Source of the DNA: Dehalococcoidia bacterium | GTDB lineage: Bacteria; Chloroflexota; Dehalococcoidia; JACPQF01 | DNA length: 16,918 nucleotides | Direction: 5' to 3' | Assembly (NCBI GenBank): GCA_030650265.1 | Contig: JAUSEJ010000428.1 | Coordinates: forward strand, 1 to 16,918 | Part shown: piece after piece, positions 1 to 8,310 of the stretch | Numbering within the stretch: position 1 is the first letter of the stretch | How the letters are laid out: the number at the start of each line of letters is the position of its first letter | The notes under the pieces: model-generated | Seen by the model: only the letters and a program-made list of their open reading frames with translations | What the model was told of the DNA's origin: nothing | Databases searched by the model: none | Translations under genes and position numbers: made by a program

Positions 1-905
1 CGATGACCGAAGACAGTCTGCATCATTGCCGAGCCCGTCGGCTCGCCGTAGAGCCACCAGTTCCGGACATACCACCAACCTGCTATTACTCCGGCTATGA
101 TGAAGCAAATCCCAACAAATCGCCAATAGCCAAACCTGCCATGGGAGCTCCTTGGCGGCCTGGCCCACAACCATTGCATGCCCAGCGCGGCAAGGACCAG
201 TGGAATAAGCATCAGGGCGCTGACTTTCGCTAGTAGAGCGAGTCCCAGCACGAGACCGAGAGTCACGGCTTTTCTTTGGTCAAGTCCCCTGGTTATGGAA
301 CGAATTAGCAAGAGGATGCTCAGCGATGAGAGAGCGATTACGGCGCTGTCGTTGGTGACTGAGCTATTTATGAAGATGAATTGGGGGGTGAATGCCACCA
401 TGGCGGCAGCGCCAGTCGCTATGCTCCCCAAACCCGGCAGTACCTCGCGCGCGATGGCGTACGTGCTCAAAATAGCAATTGCGCCCAGGCACACAGAGAG
501 CCAACGGAGCAATCGCGCAGCCAATGCTGTCCTGGAGAAGGAAAAGGTCTGTTCGGGGGGATGCACGTAGCGATTGACGTTGTCGAAGTGCTCGACGGAC
601 GCCGAGTCGGCCCAGGATGGGTTTATCCTCAGTAGCTGTTTGTAATCCGCCGTATCGATCCAGAAGGTCGCGATGGCGCCAACCAGGTAGTAAAGTGGGG
701 GTTGACTGGCCTCCTGAGCGACATCGTGCCCGTATTTGTCCGGAGGCTGGATCGGTAGCTCTCGATGATCGACCACGTATTTGACAAAGGCGAAATGCCA
801 CTGCTCATCAGGGGATTCGAATAGGGGATTGATGAAGCTATACGTGACCCCCAGCACGATGTAGGCAATAATAATGCCGGATAGGAGTAGGCGATGCCAA
901 CGACG
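1..905. repeat. Long direct duplication, partner at 4916-5820
   Basis: Bases 1-905 align without net insertion or deletion to 4916-5820, at a constant offset of 4915 and with high identity by eye. For example, the first roughly 60 bases differ at one position, and the stretch that ends at about 905 differs at only a few. The duplication covers the N-terminal membrane half of two DUF2142 genes and stops being alignable just inside their start codons, where the two N-termini differ. The other end lies beyond the window. It marks a recent gene duplication or gene conversion around the divergent middle gene. Confidence 0.9.
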
Positions 906-920
906 ACCTGTCTGTGCCAT
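1..920 (-). CDS. DUF2142-family GT-C-type membrane glycosyltransferase, C-terminus cut by window edge
   Basis: About 306 codons are visible on the minus strand, running off the left edge, with no internal stop. The product starts MAQTGRRWHRLLLSG, has a first hydrophobic helix, and then an acidic loop with SPDEQWHFAFVKYV and QEASQPPLYYLVGA. These are typical of DUF2142 predicted membrane proteins in the GT-C/ArnT-like superfamily, where the first extracytoplasmic loop carries the catalytic acid. Several further membrane helices follow, with VAFTPQFIFINSSVTNDS between them. By family it should transfer a sugar from a polyprenyl-phosphate donor at the outer membrane face; donor and acceptor are unknown. 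The coding sequence is colinear with the gene at 3427-5847 (constant offset 4915) and is a recent paralogue. The start is uncertain. The frame stays open upstream to an ATG at 1073, which would add 51 residues, and an AAGGAGG at 953-959 sits 8 nt before an in-frame ATT (944). ATG 920 is chosen because it matches the paralogue's N-terminus. It is the last visible gene of the glycan operon. Confidence 0.85.
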   Translation of the reverse strand, partial: MAQTGRRWHRLLLSGIIIAYIVLGVTYSFINPLFESPDEQWHFAFVKYVVDHRELPIQPPDKYGHDVAQEASQPPLYYLVGAIATFWIDTADYKQLLRINPSWADSASVEHFDNVNRYVHPPEQTFSFSRTALAARLLRWLSVCLGAIAILSTYAIAREVLPGLGSIATGAAAMVAFTPQFIFINSSVTNDSAVIALSSLSILLLIRSITRGLDQRKAVTLGLVLGLALLAKVSALMLIPLVLAALGMQWLWARPPRSSHGRFGYWRFVGICFIIAGVIAGWWYVRNWWLYGEPTGSAMMQTVFGH

Positions 921-1084
921 TGGCACGACAGAAGCCAGACGAATAGCTACGGCCTCCTTAACCGAGAAGCTTTCTAGCGCAAGATTTGATACGCGGGTGG
1001 CGAAAGCCGTTGCAAGTCGAGCTAACTGGGTCAGCCATTGCCGGGCTGGTAAGCTATTCACAACTAGAGGCATCTCCGGAACAT

Positions 1085-3430
1085 CTATTTGGGGGCATTG
1101 ACTATGATATCGGGAATGCTAATGTAATTCTGACCATTCTGATCGAGCAGCGTGAGCCGTATGTTCTTGACAAGGCTATACATGCCTGTAACAAGAGAGT
1201 ATCTCCCGGGTGGTGCATCAGCCCGAACCTGGATAACGTGTTTGTCAGCGATTACTTCTCCGATATCCCAAAGGTGCGTGGGATAGTAAGCGCCAACCGG
1301 TTGGCTATCATGCTGACCATACAGCGATTGGTTTTCACTGAGCAACTGAGTGAACACAGTGTAATCATCGCCAGTCTTTTGAAGGGCTCGCCAGTAGAGA
1401 GTGAGATCGATCTTGCCGCCCGCGTTGACGGTTGTTGTGTCGAGGTCGTAGCCAACAAGTTCCACAATGTTGTCGAAGTTTGACATGGTGATGGGATGGG
1501 TTGGCATGGGATAAGGGGTTCGGCCTCCCAGTTTAATCTCGGCCAGTAACAAGATGTCACGCAGAGGCTTCATATTACTGTCATAGGTAGCAAGGCCTGT
1601 CATCGTCGGAAGATAATACATGCCAACGGCAAGTCGCGCGAGTGATGGCGCTTCGGCGGCAGCGCGGATGGAAAGTAGATGGGTCTCGGCAAAAACATCG
1701 CCAGGTTTCAATAAACGCGTTGCCAGCGTGCCCAGGCCTGGATATGTATCCTCCTGGGCTATAGTTTGGCCGTTCTTGCCATAGACGTGAATGAAAATAC
1801 TGAAATCCTTTTCCATAGTTGTCATGACTTGCCAGTACAGAGTCAGTCCGATTTTGCCGCCAGGCGACACTTGTTGTTGATCCAGGCGATAGCCAACAAG
1901 GCGCATCATTTGGCCGAAGTTGAAATCGACTCTCTGAATGCCGGCTGGAATATCCTTCTCCGTAATCATCGGAGGAGTTGCATAGGCCGGAGCTATGTAT
2001 AGGGCGGGAGCCAGAGCCGAGAAGCCAAGCAGAAAAGCAACCATTATCGACAATGGCAACCATGAAATCCTTCTGGGGACAAGGGCGGCCCATCCAATGG
2101 CAAAGAGCAGTGCGGCGCCCGAGATAGCAGGGAAGATCAGGCGTCCCTGAGAGGCCAGAGTAGTTTGAGTCCACCGTATAAAAAGCCCAAAGTTGATGAG
2201 CAGCCATCCGGATGGAATAAGGACCAGGACACTGGAGGGAACCGGGACCGAGCTATTGCCGAACATAGTCGATGCTTTTCCCTTAGCTTCTCTCCATATC
2301 GACCTAAGAATAGGGCCCTCATGCGTGCTCCGGGCGGAGGAAACCCGGTCGATGAAGAACAGGCTTACAGATAGCACGAGACCCAGCAATGCGAGGATAC
2401 TTGCACCATCGAGCAGTTGATAGATCCATTCGTCGCCGATAACGTTTACCCCGCCGAAAAGGCCCCAGAAGGATATTCTGAAACCCTGAAACTCTGAGAG
2501 AAGGTCAAATATACCGGGTGTTGGCACGCGTATTCCTACGATCTTAAGCATCATACTGAGCCCGGTTGGATCGCCATAGAGGAGCCAGTTCCGAACGTAC
2601 CACCAGCCGGCGATGAGAGAGGCGATCACCGAAACGATGATGGCGTGATGGATGAAGCGAGTCAGCGACCGCTGTCGCCAGCAGATGAGAGCAAGGCAAG
2701 CAAAGATCAGCGGAATCAGGCCAAGACCGGTAAGCTTTGAGAGTAGGGCAAGGCCCAATATCACACCCAGAACGCAGCTTCGCCTGTAGGTGATTCCGGT
2801 CTTCACGTAGGAGATCAGTGTCAACACTATGACGCTTGCCAGCAATGTCATCAGGTTGTCGTTGTTGACTGAAGCGGATATAAAGTTGAATTCCGGAGTA
2901 AAGGCGACCAGAGCGGCAGCAGCCAGAGCGATCGAGCGACGAGACGGGTAGATCAGGCGGGCGATGCGGTAAACGCATATAATAGTCGCAACCCCCATTA
3001 GTAGTGTCAGCCACCGTATTACGTGGACGGCCAGCGCCGGTCCGTGGTAGGGGAAATCCTCCTGAGGGCCGTGAATGACCATATTCTTGTTGCCATGGGC
3101 AAGGGGAATACCGACCTTGGCGTGGGGGTTCAGCCAAACTAGCGCGTTGGCGTCGCCGGTATCAATCCAGAACGTGGCGGCTGCGGCCAGCGCATAGTAT
3201 AGGGGCGGCTGACTTCCCTCTTGCCTTGCCACATTGTCCTCGGGCACAGGCTGTTGAATTGGCAAGCCCTTGCCATCAGCCAGCAGCTTGACGAAGGGAT
3301 AGTGAGAGATCTCGTCGGAGGCTTCGAGAATGGGGGTGGTCACGCTGTAGTATGCTCCCAGAACCAGGTATGCCGTGAGGATTATTACAATTCCGAGGTC
3401 ATAGCGATGGACCGCAAGATTTTTCCTCAT
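1085..3430 (-). CDS. DUF2142-family GT-C-type membrane glycosyltransferase with two C-terminal beta-sandwich modules
   Basis: This is a 781-residue product starting MRKNLAVHRYDLGIVIIL. Residues about 10-480 form a polytopic membrane domain. The first loop holds EASDEISHYPFVKLL and then RQEGSQPPLYYALA, the DUF2142 signature with a DE..H acidic motif expected at the GT-C active site. Multiple hydrophobic helices and WWYVRNWLLYGDPTG follow. Two repeated, probably extracytoplasmic, beta-sandwich modules lie at about 505-640 and 655-781. Each has the pattern LVGY.LD, then GGKI.LTLYW, an F..HV or FTQL strand, a GQ-D/P turn and a closing GMY strand. The likely role is polyprenyl-phosphate-dependent glycosyl transfer in surface glycan assembly; substrate unknown. 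Its start overlaps the stop of the upstream gene as ATGA (3427-3430), implying translational coupling. It is clearly more diverged than its two neighbours, which resemble each other. Confidence 0.85.
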   Translation of the reverse strand: MRKNLAVHRYDLGIVIILTAYLVLGAYYSVTTPILEASDEISHYPFVKLLADGKGLPIQQPVPEDNVARQEGSQPPLYYALAAAATFWIDTGDANALVWLNPHAKVGIPLAHGNKNMVIHGPQEDFPYHGPALAVHVIRWLTLLMGVATIICVYRIARLIYPSRRSIALAAAALVAFTPEFNFISASVNNDNLMTLLASVIVLTLISYVKTGITYRRSCVLGVILGLALLSKLTGLGLIPLIFACLALICWRQRSLTRFIHHAIIVSVIASLIAGWWYVRNWLLYGDPTGLSMMLKIVGIRVPTPGIFDLLSEFQGFRISFWGLFGGVNVIGDEWIYQLLDGASILALLGLVLSVSLFFIDRVSSARSTHEGPILRSIWREAKGKASTMFGNSSVPVPSSVLVLIPSGWLLINFGLFIRWTQTTLASQGRLIFPAISGAALLFAIGWAALVPRRISWLPLSIMVAFLLGFSALAPALYIAPAYATPPMITEKDIPAGIQRVDFNFGQMMRLVGYRLDQQQVSPGGKIGLTLYWQVMTTMEKDFSIFIHVYGKNGQTIAQEDTYPGLGTLATRLLKPGDVFAETHLLSIRAAAEAPSLARLAVGMYYLPTMTGLATYDSNMKPLRDILLLAEIKLGGRTPYPMPTHPITMSNFDNIVELVGYDLDTTTVNAGGKIDLTLYWRALQKTGDDYTVFTQLLSENQSLYGQHDSQPVGAYYPTHLWDIGEVIADKHVIQVRADAPPGRYSLVTGMYSLVKNIRLTLLDQNGQNYISIPDIIVNAPK

Positions 3431-5847
3431 TTGGCAGTTGCTCCTCCCGGGATAATTGTCGCCGGCACGTTGACTAGTATAGCAGATTCGGCGGACCCTC
3501 CCTCAAGGATATTGACTCTGATGCCCGTTGCTGCGTCGTACATTCCGATCCTCAACTGGTAGGAGTCTGAGGTGAGGCCGGGTGGCAGGCTGATGATATG
3601 CCGATCGACGATTTGATCGCCAGGATCCCACATCGACGTAGGGTATAGCCCGTTGTTGGGCATGACGTCTTGCTGGGCGACGATGTTGGCTTGGGAGTTG
3701 AGCAGGTGAACGAACACTGTGTAGTTCTTGTCTGGCTTCTGGCGCACTAGCCAGTATAAGGTGACAGCCAGTGGCGGTTGACCAGTTGCCGCATTCTCGA
3801 GTGAGCCCGAAACCGTCTTGTCTGCATTTTTGGCTTGCGTCACCTCAGCCCCCAGGCGGTATCCTTCCAACGTTATGCCGTTCCCAAAACTAGCATTCAA
3901 CGGATTCGGGATGGGCTCCAGGCTTGTCGGAACGATTTTAACCGTGGTCACGTCGGACGACTCTGAGTCAGGCTTGTCGGCCCGGCGGACTGGTAGTCCT
4001 GCCATCGTTTTTCGATCGTAGAAGCCGACCAGAACGCTTGCCAGGACAGAAGAATCAACCGTTCCGATAATGGGTACATAATAGACGTCGCGGACGATGG
4101 TGCCAGGTTTCCAGAAACTTGTCGGGTATCGTCCAAGACCGGGATATGTATCACGTTGGCCATAAAGCCGCCACGAACTATCCACTAGTTTGACGTACAC
4201 GGTGTAGTCTTCGGAAATCATCTTTAGAGGTCGCCAATACAGCGTCAACTTAAGGCTCACATCGGGCGATACAGTGACGCTTCCCGGTTGACCATTCTGA
4301 ATTGTTGAGCCAGATAGCTGGTCTTCCGCTTCAAGATCGTAGCCGGTTAGCTCAATCATATCGCCATAGATTATGGACGTTGGATTCTGCGCAGATGGAC
4401 GGGCCGTCATATCATAGGTGGGCGGGTAGGCATAGGCCGGGGCAATGAAGCGAAAGGGAACCGTGATGGCGAGAAGCAGAAGAAGAACAGACAAGCAGAC
4501 ATAGACGTAGGGACGCGTCCTTGACGGAGTCAAGCGCCCGATACCGTAAAGAATGAGAATAGAGGCTACACCTATGGTTGGCAGGAGCAATCGACCCAAG
4601 GACGCATTGTTGCTCTGCATCCAACGCAGCAGTGCCGCGAAGACGAAGAGGCACCAGAGGGCGAAAACGACGAAGCAGACCAGGCGTGTCCCGTAGGCGG
4701 TCTTCCTTTCGGGCTGTCGATGTCTTGAGGACAAGGACCATGCTTGTCTGATTGATCCGTAGAGAAGTCCGATCAACGAGAGGCCCACGATCAGATTCAG
4801 CGCCTGGTAGATCGGTTCCATGACGAAGATGTTGCCCCAGCCGAAAGCGGCCCAGAAGCTTCGCTGTACCGCCGGGAGTTCTGGTAGAAGATCGAGAAGG
4901 CCGGGCGTAGGATCGCGATGACCGAAGACAGTCTGCATCATTGCCGAGCCCGTCGGCTCGCCGTAGAGCCACCAATTCCGGGCATACCACCAACCGGCGA
5001 GCGCTCCGGCGATGAGGAAGCAAAGCCCGAGAAATTGCCAGTAGCTATATAGGCTATGGCCGTTCTGTCGCGGTTTGGCCCAAAACCATTGAATACCGAG
5101 CGCCGCAACAATTAGGGGAATAAGCATCAGGGCGCTAAGCTTAGCTAGCAGTGCTAGTCCCAGGACGAGGCCGAGTGTCACGGCTCTTCTGCGGTCCAGG
5201 CCTCTCGTTATGGAACGGATTAGAAGAAGGATGCTCAGTGACGAGAGGGCGATGACGGCGCTGTCGTTGGTGACTGAGCTATTGACGAAGATGAATTGGG
5301 GAGTGAACGCCACCATGGCGGCAGCGCCAAGCGCCAGACTTCCATGTCCGGTCAGAACCTCTCGAGCGACGTAGTACGTGCTCAAAATGGCGATTATGCC
5401 AAGGCCCACGGACAGCCAACGGAGTAAGCGAGCTGACAATGCTGTCGTGACGAATGAGAACGTCTGATCGGGTGGATGCACGTAGCGATTCACGTTGTCG
5501 TAGTGCCAGGTGGGACCGCCGTAGGCCCACGATGGATTTGACCGGAGTATCTCTTTGAAATCCGCTGTATCGATCCAGAAGGTCGCCATGGCGCCTACCA
5601 GGTAGTAAAGTGGGGGTTGACTGGCCTCTTGAGCGACATCATGCCTGTATTTTTCTGGAGGTTGTATCGGTAGTTGACGATGATCGACCACATATTTGAC
5701 AAAAGCGAAATGCCAGTTCTCATCAGGAGATTCGAACAAGGGATTGACAAAACTATACGTGACCCCCAGCACAATGTAGGCAATAACGATGCCGGATAGG
5801 AGTAGGCGATGCCAACGGCGAACCGTCTGTGGTTCACTCACAGTCAT
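3427..5847 (-). CDS. DUF2142-family GT-C-type membrane glycosyltransferase with two C-terminal beta-sandwich modules
   Basis: The product is 806 residues from MTVSEPQTVRRWH. The start is set by GAGGAG four bases upstream (GAGGAGTATCATG). The open frame continues 79 codons further upstream, but that part overlaps the preceding glycosyltransferase gene and lacks a ribosome site. Residues about 15-470 are polytopic membrane, with SPDENWHFAFVKYV and QEASQPPLYYLVGA in the first loop, then VAFTPQFIFVNSSVTND and WWYARNWWLYGEPTG. Modules at about 494-640 and 654-790 repeat the pattern L.GY.L, LTLYW, YTVFVHL, a QQD/QRDTYPGLG turn, YPTS.W.PG..I.D, and GMYDA or VGFYD. The probable function is transfer of a lipid-linked sugar outside the membrane; the acceptor is unknown. 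It lies 46 bp after the GT4 gene and is coupled by ATGA to the gene at 1085-3430. The N-terminal half is duplicated at the left window edge. Confidence 0.87.
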   Translation of the reverse strand: MTVSEPQTVRRWHRLLLSGIVIAYIVLGVTYSFVNPLFESPDENWHFAFVKYVVDHRQLPIQPPEKYRHDVAQEASQPPLYYLVGAMATFWIDTADFKEILRSNPSWAYGGPTWHYDNVNRYVHPPDQTFSFVTTALSARLLRWLSVGLGIIAILSTYYVAREVLTGHGSLALGAAAMVAFTPQFIFVNSSVTNDSAVIALSSLSILLLIRSITRGLDRRRAVTLGLVLGLALLAKLSALMLIPLIVAALGIQWFWAKPRQNGHSLYSYWQFLGLCFLIAGALAGWWYARNWWLYGEPTGSAMMQTVFGHRDPTPGLLDLLPELPAVQRSFWAAFGWGNIFVMEPIYQALNLIVGLSLIGLLYGSIRQAWSLSSRHRQPERKTAYGTRLVCFVVFALWCLFVFAALLRWMQSNNASLGRLLLPTIGVASILILYGIGRLTPSRTRPYVYVCLSVLLLLLAITVPFRFIAPAYAYPPTYDMTARPSAQNPTSIIYGDMIELTGYDLEAEDQLSGSTIQNGQPGSVTVSPDVSLKLTLYWRPLKMISEDYTVYVKLVDSSWRLYGQRDTYPGLGRYPTSFWKPGTIVRDVYYVPIIGTVDSSVLASVLVGFYDRKTMAGLPVRRADKPDSESSDVTTVKIVPTSLEPIPNPLNASFGNGITLEGYRLGAEVTQAKNADKTVSGSLENAATGQPPLAVTLYWLVRQKPDKNYTVFVHLLNSQANIVAQQDVMPNNGLYPTSMWDPGDQIVDRHIISLPPGLTSDSYQLRIGMYDAATGIRVNILEGGSAESAILVNVPATIIPGGATAK

Positions 5848-5893
5848 GATACTCCTCGACGCTTGATTGAGACGAACGCTCGACAGATTCCGG

Positions 5894-7165
5894 TCAAGAC
5901 CTGTGGATCTCCTCATAAATAGAGATGGTCTTCCCTGCAATTGAAGACCACGAGAATTCCTCCGCCAATCGGTGGGCTTCCTCGCCCAGCCTGAGGCGGG
6001 TTTCTGGCTGATTAGCCAGAGCCGCAATGGTAGTTTTGAGCTCAGCCGCGTTATCGGGTTCGACCAGCATGGCATGAAGGCCATGTATGAACTTTGGTAT
6101 GTCGTCGGCGGCCAAACTTTCCACTACGCTTTCCCGGCGTCGGGTCGATACGATGGCCAGGCCGTGGGCAAGGGCTGCCATGAGGGTCCCTCGCCGGAAC
6201 GAGGCGCCATCGCGAAAGGGCAGAACGCAGATGTCCGAAGCGAGCAGATGAGCGGAAACCTCGGTGGTTGTACTGAAACCGGTCCAGATTCCCTGGTCCT
6301 CAAGTCCGAGGTCGTGAATTCTCCTAACGATCTCGCGCCGGTAGACGATATTAGTCGGGTCGGAGCTACCTACATCGGCGCCGATCATTAGAAGCCTGGC
6401 CGCCACCTTGTCGTCGATAAGACTTCGCAGCGCCTCCAGAAGTGTATCTACGCCCTTGCTATGGTTGAGAAAGCCGAAATAGCTCAGCAGGATTTGGTCG
6501 CTCTCCACTCCCAGTCGTGCTCTCCAGCGGGTACGGTCGAAGTCGTCGGGAGGATCGAAGGGGATGTTGCTGCCGATCGGTACCACTCTGATGTCGGGAG
6601 AAGTAGCGGGGTCGGTGGCTGAGACATCGCGTCTTCCCGTCCGATATATGGCGCGGGCTCGCACCAGGTCCTCCTCATTTGTGACGATAGTCCGATCGCT
6701 GCCTCGCATGATAGCCAAAGTTACCTTGTGGCGGAGCCCGCCAGCCTTAGGGAACAGGTAGGGCGGGAGAGTATCATGGAGGGTGGTTACGATGGCAGGG
6801 CGATGGCGGAGCTTCCGTAGCCACAGCGGCAACAGATTTATAGCCGGATGCATAGCATAAGCGCCGGTCTGATACTGGATATGGAGTATGTCGGGATGAT
6901 TAGCGTTGAGATGGCCAAGGATCTGGGCCCAAGATCTAAAAGTCCATTGCAGTACGATGGGAAAGACCGGCCAGAGGTCAATTTTATGGTCCGCTGCCGG
7001 CTCAAACTGGCCATGGCGTTCAAAGTTGACCCGACGCGCTTCAACTGACGTCAAGACCGACACTGCCACTCCCGTTTGGTGGAGGGCTGATGCCAATTCT
7101 CGTGTGTAGTCGGCGACTCCACCCTGCATGGGAGGATACTCGCCCGTAACGAAACAGACTTTCAT
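5894..7165 (-). CDS. GT4-family (GT-B fold) glycosyltransferase
   Basis: This 423-residue cytoplasmic or peripheral-membrane protein has the classic N-terminal GT-B opening MKVCFVTGEYPPMQGGVADY, with the acceptor-side glycine-rich turn. Mid-protein come HDTLPPYLF and a basic DRTRWRARLG region. The C-terminal nucleotide-sugar half has LLSYFGFLNHSKGVDTLLEAL, LLMIGAD, IWTGF and ASDICVLPFRDGASFRRGT. The usual GT4 E-x7-E signature is degenerate: where many members have E..GF....E, this one reads RDGASFRRGTLMAAL, with no second glutamate. By family it moves a sugar from a nucleotide donor onto a lipid-linked or other glycan; sugar and linkage cannot be told. It starts with ATG overlapping the stop of the upstream GT2 gene (ATGA, 7162-7165), and the stop is 46 bp before the next gene, so it is part of the glycan operon. 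Confidence 0.9.
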   Translation of the reverse strand: MKVCFVTGEYPPMQGGVADYTRELASALHQTGVAVSVLTSVEARRVNFERHGQFEPAADHKIDLWPVFPIVLQWTFRSWAQILGHLNANHPDILHIQYQTGAYAMHPAINLLPLWLRKLRHRPAIVTTLHDTLPPYLFPKAGGLRHKVTLAIMRGSDRTIVTNEEDLVRARAIYRTGRRDVSATDPATSPDIRVVPIGSNIPFDPPDDFDRTRWRARLGVESDQILLSYFGFLNHSKGVDTLLEALRSLIDDKVAARLLMIGADVGSSDPTNIVYRREIVRRIHDLGLEDQGIWTGFSTTTEVSAHLLASDICVLPFRDGASFRRGTLMAALAHGLAIVSTRRRESVVESLAADDIPKFIHGLHAMLVEPDNAAELKTTIAALANQPETRLRLGEEAHRLAEEFSWSSIAGKTISIYEEIHRS

Positions 7166-8130
7166 GCTTGTAATCCCGATCGCAAGACCCGCAGGAGCAG
7201 GCCGAGTCTTTCTTTCCGCAGCGGTCGTTTGTGGCCCAAAAGGAACTTTAGTCCCTCCTCAAGAACCTGGAATACGTAAGTAGCCAGGATGAAAAGGCGT
7301 AATGCAGTGGCGGCGGGAAGGCCGAAATGTTTGCGATAGAGTTTCAGCTTGCTATCGTTGAAATAGATATGCCGTTGAGGCAAATCCCTCTCACTGCTCT
7401 TGCCGTAATGATGGACTACCTCCGCCGAGGCGAGGAAAGCCACCTTCCAGCCAGCTTTCTTGATTCGCCAACACCAATCAAGTTCTTCCGAATACATGAA
7501 GAAGTCGTCGTCGAGAAGACCTACCTCAGCGATGGCTGTGCGGCGAACCATCAAGCAGGCGCCCACGACCCAGTCTACATCCTGCTCTCGATCTGCGGGC
7601 AAGTCAAGACAATAGTAGCGGGAAAGGAGGCGAGAGCGGGGAAAGTAGCGCTGCAGAATTGTGCTCTCGACGAATCCCGTGGCAAGGGTCGGAAAGCGCC
7701 GGTGGGAGGACTGTACGGATCCGTCGGTATTGAGTAGCTTTGGGCCGACTACTCCTATCTCGGGATGATCGTCCAAATAGGTTACCATTGTCTCCATCGC
7801 CTGGCCGACAATCTCGGCGTCGGAGTTAAGCAGAATGACATACTGACCCTGACTGAGAGATATCGCCTGGTTATTTGCCTTCGTAAAGCCAGCGTTTGTC
7901 TCGTTTGCCAGCAATCTCACCTGGGGAAAGCGCGCTGCCACCATGTCGGCGCTGCCGTCGGTCGAGGCATTGTCAACGACCAGGACCTCGAAGGACAGTG
8001 GGCGTCCGTCAGGTAGTAGGTGCCATTGGTCGGTATCGTTCAGGTCCACCCGCAGCGACTCGAGGCATCTCAGCAACAGATCTTTGGTATTCCAGTTTAC
8101 GATAATGACGGAGAGATCCAGGTGATCCAT
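7162..8130 (-). CDS. GT2-family glycosyltransferase (rhamnosyltransferase-like)
   Basis: This is a 322-residue GT-A fold protein. It opens with LSVIIVNWNTKDLLLRCLESL, then VVDNASTDGS (residues about 52-60), NAGFTKANNQAI and the DXD-like LLNSDAE (about 101-106) that binds the metal and nucleotide sugar. Later GACLMVRR and FMYSEELDWCWRIKKAGW (about 211-228) give the acceptor-side acidic pair expected for the catalytic base. This pattern is shared with the WbbL/rhamnosyltransferase type of GT2, so a deoxyhexose transfer is possible but not provable. The C-terminal stretch of about 60 residues is basic and partly hydrophobic, suggesting membrane association. ATG at 8130 has a weak GGAG about 11 bp upstream. 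It follows a gap of about 180 bp with a large hairpin and overlaps the GT4 start, so it may be expressed from its own weak promoter as well as by read-through. Confidence 0.9.
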   Translation of the reverse strand: MDHLDLSVIIVNWNTKDLLLRCLESLRVDLNDTDQWHLLPDGRPLSFEVLVVDNASTDGSADMVAARFPQVRLLANETNAGFTKANNQAISLSQGQYVILLNSDAEIVGQAMETMVTYLDDHPEIGVVGPKLLNTDGSVQSSHRRFPTLATGFVESTILQRYFPRSRLLSRYYCLDLPADREQDVDWVVGACLMVRRTAIAEVGLLDDDFFMYSEELDWCWRIKKAGWKVAFLASAEVVHHYGKSSERDLPQRHIYFNDSKLKLYRKHFGLPAATALRLFILATYVFQVLEEGLKFLLGHKRPLRKERLGLLLRVLRSGLQA

Positions 8131-8310
8131 GCGCGCTACTTCTCCAAAGCCCCTAGTTGTTAGACGGTAAACCCGTAATCAATTCTAAACTTTGACCTTG
8201 GGCAAGCTTTCCCGGCTAAAGCCTCGACGTCCTGTGGCTGGCGGCTCCAGGAGGTCGAGGCTTTAGCCGGGGATCGCCGCTGAGATAACGAAAGGTGCTC
8301 ACAAAGCCCA
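8131..8310. other. Intergenic gap inside the glycan operon
   Basis: This is a gap of 180 bp without a gene, unusually long for this otherwise tightly packed operon. It contains the large inverted repeat at 8211-8271. Downstream of the hairpin, in the minus direction, a TAGAAT (complement of 8182-8187) resembles a -10 box, but no good -35 lies 16-18 bp upstream. A promoter here is therefore only a possibility. An open frame crossing the hairpin (8216-8410, minus) looks like noncoding shadow. Confidence 0.6.
8211..8271. repeat. Large near-perfect inverted repeat / hairpin
   Basis: Left arm 8211-8234 and right arm 8248-8271 are 24 nt each, with one mismatch next to the loop end. The first 18 bp, CCCGGCTAAAGCCTCGAC, pair perfectly with the right arm. 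The loop is 13 nt (8235-8247). It lies between two GT2 genes transcribed on the minus strand. On that strand the hairpin is followed by GGGAAAGC rather than a U-rich run, so it is not a standard intrinsic terminator. Possibilities are a REP-like palindrome, an mRNA processing or stabilising element, an attenuator, or a relict mobile element end. No flanking target-site duplication was seen. Confidence 0.9.

Noticed and set aside
364..801. 145-codon minus-strand frame in the left-edge gene
   Set aside because: It is in another frame of the DUF2142 gene. The counterpart at 5279-5530 in the paralogue confirms that it is only a frame shadow of the duplicated sequence.
2544..3137. 197-codon minus-strand frame inside the DUF2142 gene
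   Set aside because: It is an out-of-frame shadow of the 781-residue protein, rich in R/S/P/H, with no family pattern. The similar 1581-2207 and 4412-5023 frames are rejected for the same reason.
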